From contig OU015490.1 of the NCBI GenBank assembly GCA_907164885.2, forward strand, positions 216,969,490 through 217,033,489: 64,000 bases of DNA, given 5' to 3'. Below the pieces are notes generated by a model. It was given only the letters and a program-made list of their open reading frames with translations, had not been told where the DNA came from and ran no database searches. The stretch's first letter is position 1; the number at the start of each line of letters is the position of its first letter. The stretch is from Dolomedes plantarius (lineage: Eukaryota > Arthropoda > Arachnida > Araneae > Dolomedidae). This document shows, one piece after another, positions 58,515 to 64,000 of this stretch. The translations under genes were made by a program, and so were the position numbers.

Positions 58515-58919
58515 AAATTGGATCGCAAGGAGCATTTAAAATACAATTAATTTAATTTTTTTCAATATAAATTTTGTTTTAAACATTTATAAAATTTTAT
58601 GAGGTGTTAAATATAGATATACTCTAATGGATATGTTTGCAAAATGTCAAACCTCTGAGGTACAATTTCGAAAATCACTTTGTAATGTCCACGATCCCCG
58701 TAAAACAAAGAAATTCATTGTAAGTTGATCATATAATTATATTCAGACCACTATGCAGTTAATCATATTTATCTATGAGTTGCCGATGCAGGATATTTAG
58801 TACAAAACGCGATTCATTTAAGATTATATGTAATATGAGTTGCAGCATAAACAATAACCTTGCTATTTCTTGAAATGAATAAACCTGTTAGCGTAAACCA
58901 GGATACAAAAGTGTTGTTA
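58515..58919. other. Non-coding
   Basis: Nothing recognised. Confidence 0.5.
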
Positions 58920-59647
58920 TCTATATATATAAAACAGTTCCGTAACTAACTGACTCACTGACTGACGTACAACACGCAGACCAAACCGCTGGACCTAAAG
59001 GGCTGAAATTTTGCATGGCGATTCTTCTTATAGTGGAGGGGTGCACTAAGAAAGATTTTTGAAAAATTCTTCTAAAATTTTTTAAAATTACATTACTAAG
59101 CTGTTCTAGTAAATTTTTTAAGTTTCAATTTAAAATAATAATTTGAGTTATATCACAAGAAAGATCATAAAAATTCCTTTAAAATGAAATCTTTTTCGAA
59201 TCTTAACCTCCATTTCCTGATTTTTGGTGAATTTTTAAAGATTAGTTTTCAGAATTTAATTTTTAAATATTAATTTTCAGAATTTAATTTTTAAATTCTG
59301 TTCACGTAATTTCTTTTTCTGGTACTTTAAATAAATTTATCATCACGTGATAACAACGAAATAGACAAAAAATATTTTTTTTCTGCTAATGCTGCAGACG
59401 ATTGGACATTATCCAAAAAAATATTACAGTACAGTAAAAGATATATTCCTCAAATTGTATTATATGCTTTAATATGTCCTATTAGATTTAATTTGAATAT
59501 TTTCTTCTACATTATATTGTCTTTAAAAATATCCCTGACGATTTTTTTATAAATATATATATTTATTTATTTTCGCATTAATTGCATACTTTGACCATTG
59601 TATTAAATTTGAATGTACTCCGTAACGAAGTGCGGGTTTTCAGCTAG
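58920..59647 (+). mobile_element. Non-autonomous Helitron 3
   Basis: Starts TCTATATATATAAAAC after an A, followed by TGACTCACTGACTGACGTAC and CCGCTGGACCTAAAGGGCTG, typical of Helitron 5' ends. Ends CTAG at 59644-59647 followed by T, shortly after CGTAACGAAGTGCGGG, a weakened hairpin region. Insertion between A and T is the Helitron rule. Confidence 0.8.
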
Positions 59648-60605
59648 TTGAAATATTTCTTACCATCAGTGGATTACAAAAATATGTATAAGCATGTAGA
59701 ACCAATCGGATTTTGCAAAGTATATGTAATTAAGTATCAACTGTACGTGAAAGTACACAGGCTTAGTAAAATATTGTCACTGGCCCGTTTTAACACAAAA
59801 GCACTCGAAATATCGGTCTTTCAGAGATGACATCTCATTAGTGGCCTAACTGTACAATTTTCAGTGGCAGAGAAATAATTATGTAGTAATACATACTAAA
59901 TAAATTTCTCCACGGTGACAGAGGCTTCAGTTTACTTTAGAAATATGCAAAGGAATTAATAAAACATATCTCTATACATATTATTTTATCCATGAACACG
60001 CTGCATGGGTTTTAGTAACAGAATTTTATGATGCTTGAAACAAATGCTTGTACGTCAAAATGAAATGCATGGCATTTTCGTAAAATATGGAAGTTCACAG
60101 CTCTGTGAAATAAAAAGAAAAAAACAGTAAAATAATAATTATTCTTATATTTTTCTTTTCTCAAGGTTTCAGTAAACCATTCTACCGATCATAATTTTTA
60201 ACATCAATTATTAATTGCTTAATAATTTATATCTTTAAAAGGTATTCTTTTGATAGACTTCATATTTTCATTAAAATTTTCATTTAGGTGGATGTTAAGT
60301 ATTAAACAAGTTTAGTAATTTCTTTTCAAGTTTTTAAGTTAGTTCCAAAATTTCAAGATTTATTTTCTTTATAGGGGGCTGATTGCATAGCATGCGCAGG
60401 ATGCACATGGAATAAAACTCATGAAATGCACTAGTTTAACGTTTTTACTTATGCACTGTTTTAAGTCAGGTTCTAAAATATGACTGTTCCACCAAAATGA
60501 TTCATAATTCGAGGTATGCGTCATAAATCTATATTGCAGTTACAAATATCTGTTGTGCTTCATTTCTTTAAAAATTTATGCATCTCTAATATATAATTCA
60601 TTCAA
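59648..60605. other. Non-coding
   Basis: Nothing recognised. Confidence 0.5.
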
Positions 60606-60955
60606 TCTATATATATAAAACGCGTAGGTATGCGGCACAAAAATCGACGATATTTCTACAATCCGAATGGCAACGGCTGCAACTACCAAATGTAAACATT
60701 ACCGGCCGGACGCAATTCGCAACCGCGTGTCAACATGGATTTACGCTCTGAAATCAGGAATGCTCGAAAGCGAGCTGCACGATCAAGTGAAATTTGGGAC
60801 CAGTCTCAAGAAAGAAAGCGAAGAAGAAATAATTCATTAAGAGAGAGGCGTGAAAGAGAGCATAAATGATCGCGAAGTTAGGCTCAAACGTCATCGGCTT
60901 AGCAACCGAGAGCCAGTAATAGTTAATTTTCTACACTTTTTTCAGTACGTGATCA
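60606..60955 (+). mobile_element. Helitron 4, 5' end
   Basis: TCTATATATATAAAACGCG after an A marks a Helitron 5' terminus. It leads into a GC-rich leader and a short open frame. The matching 3' end may be the CTAG at 63957-63960. Confidence 0.65.
60735..60869 (+). pseudogene. Possible Helitron replicase N-terminal fragment (44 aa)
   Basis: MDLRSEIRNARKRAARSSEI...QERKRRRNNSLRERRERE, stop. The Arg/Glu-rich composition with repeating RxxxxR spacing resembles the N-terminus of insect and spider Helitron Rep/helicase proteins. Only this fragment exists; there is no Rep or helicase motif, so identity is tentative. Confidence 0.4.
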
Positions 60956-61225
60956 AAATTTTACTCCATTTTTATAAGTGAAGAAATTTTCCCAACAATT
61001 TAAATTTTTGATATGATTAAGTGTAGATAAATGAATTGTGAACAATAGTACATACAGAGAGTGATGTAATCCACACTATATTTTGGAACTCGCTGAATTT
61101 TTACTCCATTTTTTAAGTGACAAAAATTTTTCCCCAACAATTTCTTATTTAATGTAATGATAAAGTGTAGATATCTTAATTTTGAAAAATAGTACATACA
61201 AAGAGAGGGATGTAATTTTTAAAAT
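60956..61225. repeat. Tandem duplication, ~140-bp unit x2
   Basis: Unit 1 (60956-61090) and unit 2 (61096-61225) share TTTTACTCCATTTTT, AAGTG, CCCAACAATTT, AAGTGTAGATA and ATAGTACATACA..GAG in the same order. Confidence 0.8.
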
Positions 61226-61388
61226 CATCGGTGTTGGGTTTCTCAGTCTTATCTTTAACTATGTTCTGAAGTAATGGAAATTCATATTTTTTTAATCACG
61301 ATGGTTTAGAATCAGCCTTATAGAGAATACCCCTGAACAACGTATATTTGTGATGACAGGTAATGGTAACATTCCTTATATTTGCTAC

Positions 61389-62531
61389 TGTAATAACCCA
61401 AACTGGGATTATTAGACTGCGATCGTATATGTAGTGTTGCGAACAAATCTGTTCAATATACAACTAAAAAAATGGGAACAACTCTCAAAGAATACTCGTT
61501 GGTTGTACATATATACAGTTTATTTACATATATAAATATTTACATGCACACACATTATCATCTGGTCGAATTCATTGTCTAACACCTTATTGATTCATAT
61601 ATCCAATTGCAATTTTTTATGCATATTATTAGCACATACTAAGCAATGCCGACCCTTGGTCAAGAGGCAAGTATGTAATAAGCAGGGATGTGAAAGAAAA
61701 TATATTAGAAAATATGCTCACCCATGGGGCAGCTGTTGCTATCGGATGCACTCGTTTCCACCACTTGGTTACCACAATTCGTGTAATGTTTGGATGATCC
61801 TGAGCACTAAGTTCGTGAAAAGAGTTCTATCTCGACACTAAAAAAAGTTCATTGATCGATGATCACTCCCGGTAGCTCTCGTGCGTTGATTGCGATAGTT
61901 TCACACTTGTTCCGAGGAGCAGTGAGCACTGGCTGGCTGCGGTCGTCAGCGCGTTCAAACCACTATAAGAGGATGCGTACACCTTCATTTAGCGGCCTAG
62001 TAGTAGTAGTTGCTTCGGCTCATCTTTTTATACTGCGCTTTGTCGTAGTTTACGGATCTTCGCTAAGCAAGTAATTTCACGTCGTCACTGTTTCTTTCTT
62101 CGTAAGGAGCTCACGCTGGGCATTCCTTCGTTGATTTGAATCCTCATCGGCCCTGTAGCATCTTAGTTTCTGTCGTTCTTTTTGTAATTCGGGGATCTCT
62201 TGTCGGCCCTGTGGCTGCTTAGTTTCTTGTTATTTTTTTAATAACGGGGGCTCCTTCTAAAATGCTTCACACCATGTATATATATATGTCTTTTCTTTTT
62301 TTTTTTTTTGTGATTGGATCTTGCCTTCTTGGCTTCCTATTTGCTCGCCCAACCTCTTAATTGGGCTAGGGAATGAACCACCTTGTTCATAGGTTGGTTC
62401 ATGTTTTATGTTTTTTACTCGCATTGGCTGCATCTTAAATGTGTCTTGCATTCTAATTATTTTGGACGCCTATTCTTGTCTGGGAAAATTCTCAATCCCC
62501 CATGCACCTTGTCATAGGGATATGACAATAA
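61389..62531 (-). mobile_element. LTR2, relative of LTR1 on the opposite strand
   Basis: Starts TGTAATAACCC and matches the reverse complement of LTR1 in blocks: CTGGGATTATTAG, TGCCGACCCTTG, ATATGCTCACCC, and strongly over AAAATGCTTCAC...GTATATATATATGTC...TTGATTGGATCTTG...GTTCATAGGTTGG (62261-62405). Similarity ends near 62500, so the U3 end is diverged or truncated. No target duplication of the flank GCTAC was found on the far side. Confidence 0.75.
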
Positions 62532-63571
62532 TGTCACGGCCAGGGGCAGCAAAATCGAAAAATACGGACAAAGTAACATAATTGCGAAATGTAAGAAAGA
62601 AGTAGGGCTAAGAAGCAAATGGCTAACAATAAATCTAAGCTACTAAAGATAAAACTAAAAGATAAAAGTGCTGTAGAATGAATGGTAACGAAGAGAAGAA
62701 AAGAAGAAAGGAAGACTGAAAATTTATGAGGGCTATAAAACAGAACACGTGTTTCATGATGTCGGGCATGGGAAAAAGTGCATGGGAAAAAAAAAGGAGA
62801 ATTTTATAGGTCCCGCCCTCATTGCGGATTGGTGAAAAGGGGATGCAGAAAAGGCAGCCAGGGACGAATTGTGATGACATATAATAATATGGCCAATGGA
62901 ATGGAGAAGAGGCGGAGCCGGCATAAATTAGAGAAAAATAATATGAAATAATATGAGGAAGCAAAAAGACAGACAGGACAGAGAGAGAGTTAGAAGAGAG
63001 AGTTAGAAGTTAGAATCAGAAGTAGCAGCAACCCAGCTAGTAAAATGTACGAAGTGCGCCCGATGATGATGATATAAGCCGTGGCCGATGCCAGCAGAGC
63101 TGTAAGACGAAGGCGCCCCATTGCCCAATGCCGTGCGCATAGATTGACTAAAGGAGCCCTATACTCTACCGTGTATGTATCCAGTACCAGTGATGCGTGA
63201 ATGAAACGAGATCCGTTATAGCTCCGTGCCCGATGTCCACAACGACGAGCCAATTATCATCTGTAAAGGTACGGTCCCTTTATTTCATCTGCATATTATA
63301 CCCTCATTGCTTCTCGTAGCGTAGCCTTCATTAACTTAATGATATAGAGCGCGGTAGTGAAGTAATCATATAATGGTAGTTAGCGAAAAATAAATGATAA
63401 TTCGTATAATGAATTAATTCGAATAATGATTTTATAGTGAATGAATTAAATTTATGTGTAGATGAAGTATGACCTGTTTTGTAGGAATGTATTATATCAT
63501 ATCATTTATGTTAATCAATAAATTAATTGGTCATATAAAACCAGAGCTGTTTCCTTCATTTGGGAATCACA
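62532..63571 (+). mobile_element. Probable solo LTR (LTR3)
   Basis: TGTCACGG...AATCACA, about 1040 bp, with a GC-richer middle (GGCCAATGGAATGGAGAAG..GGCGGAGCCGGC) and an AATAAA near 63521, laid out like LTR1 and the LTR at 37976. A target duplication is not clear, so the exact right end may lie a few bases further. Confidence 0.4.
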
Positions 63572-63960
63572 ATGCAATTAAATGTACAAATTAATTATAT
63601 TCAGAAAATCATTGACTTATTAAAAGATACATATTAAAATATAAATAAAATTACTAATTTCCCACCAACTTTCCCCGTCATACACCTGCTTCTTAATCTT
63701 TGCCCTCCGATTTATTGCTGCTGTTCTTCTTATTTTTATGTTTTTATGGCCCGTATTGTAAACGCGGAGCCAAGCCTCACTCATTTCCCGCCGTAAAGCG
63801 TCGTAGCCTTAAATCGGTTGTCACCTTTAGGCTGGGTGGTTCTCCTATCAATTTAGATCCGCACACTCACATCCTGCTTATTACAGTTACTTTCAGTTGA
63901 GTTGTTTTGCAAAAGAAAATATAATACTAAAACCGACCATGCTGGTCGCGCAGCTGCTAG
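63572..63960 (+). mobile_element. Helitron 3' end
   Basis: Ends CTAG at 63957-63960 followed by T. Eight bases upstream of CTAG is the hairpin CGACCATGCTGGTCG. This fits a Helitron 3' terminus. It could belong to the 5' end at 60606, with two LTR insertions in between. The 66-codon open frame here has no recognised domain. Confidence 0.6.
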
Positions 63961-64000
63961 TGTCACTATATTTTTGAACTACATTATTATATCTGATTGG

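Overview
The window looks like a piece of an arthropod genome, most plausibly a spider. It is AT-rich, full of (TA)n microsatellites, and made almost entirely of transposable elements. The spider reading is an inference: the two Tc1 copies closely resemble Tc1/Tcb1-type transposases I remember from orb-weaver genomes, and two other protein families here are known mainly as uncharacterised arthropod proteins. Transposons can move between species, so it is not proof. I found no convincing single-copy host gene, rRNA, functional tRNA or CRISPR array.

Layout, 1-21 kb. A decayed gene of an uncharacterised (DUF7869-like) family is split by a solo LTR (2602-3940) with a perfect 5-bp target duplication. 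A piggyBac pseudogene, a piggyBac-type MITE and a tRNA-derived SINE follow. T1 (8753-12228) is a 3.5-kb DNA transposon with ~315-bp terminal inverted repeats and a perfect 8-bp target duplication. It sits three bases inside the end of a mariner element. Then come decayed Tc1/mariner copies, a second SINE copy, microsatellites and a piggyBac remnant bounded by TTAA (18579-20451).

Layout, 21-35 kb. This part holds a hAT pseudogene, a short MITE and a Tc1 copy with an open but catalytically damaged transposase. It also holds Helitrons carrying ~145-bp tandem repeats, a TA-bounded pogo/Tigger element (28311-30609), and a Penelope-like retroelement whose GIY-YIG domain precedes its reverse transcriptase (Naiad-type order), inserted in Helitron repeat DNA.

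Layout, 35-48 kb. One old Tigger copy (minus strand) has been broken by four separate insertions. They are T2 (36091-42281), which itself holds a solo LTR and an intact Tc1; an internally deleted mariner with 168-bp inverted repeats; a short piggyBac; and a longer piggyBac. The Tigger and T2 reading frames rejoin when most insertions and their target duplications are removed, so relative ages can be read off.

Layout, 48-64 kb. This part is mostly non-coding: a second copy of an unclassified ~550-bp repeat, a third SINE copy, mariner/Tc1 fragments, two MITEs, Helitron pieces, and two LTR-like sequences, one related to the LTR at 2602-3940.

Best candidate for something undescribed: T1 and T2 are two diverged members of one long-TIR, 8-bp-duplication transposon group. 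They encode an unassigned ~760-residue protein with a conserved GCDGT...CLLH.NELP.RHL core. This may be a hAT-like RNase H transposase lineage, but that assignment is unproven.
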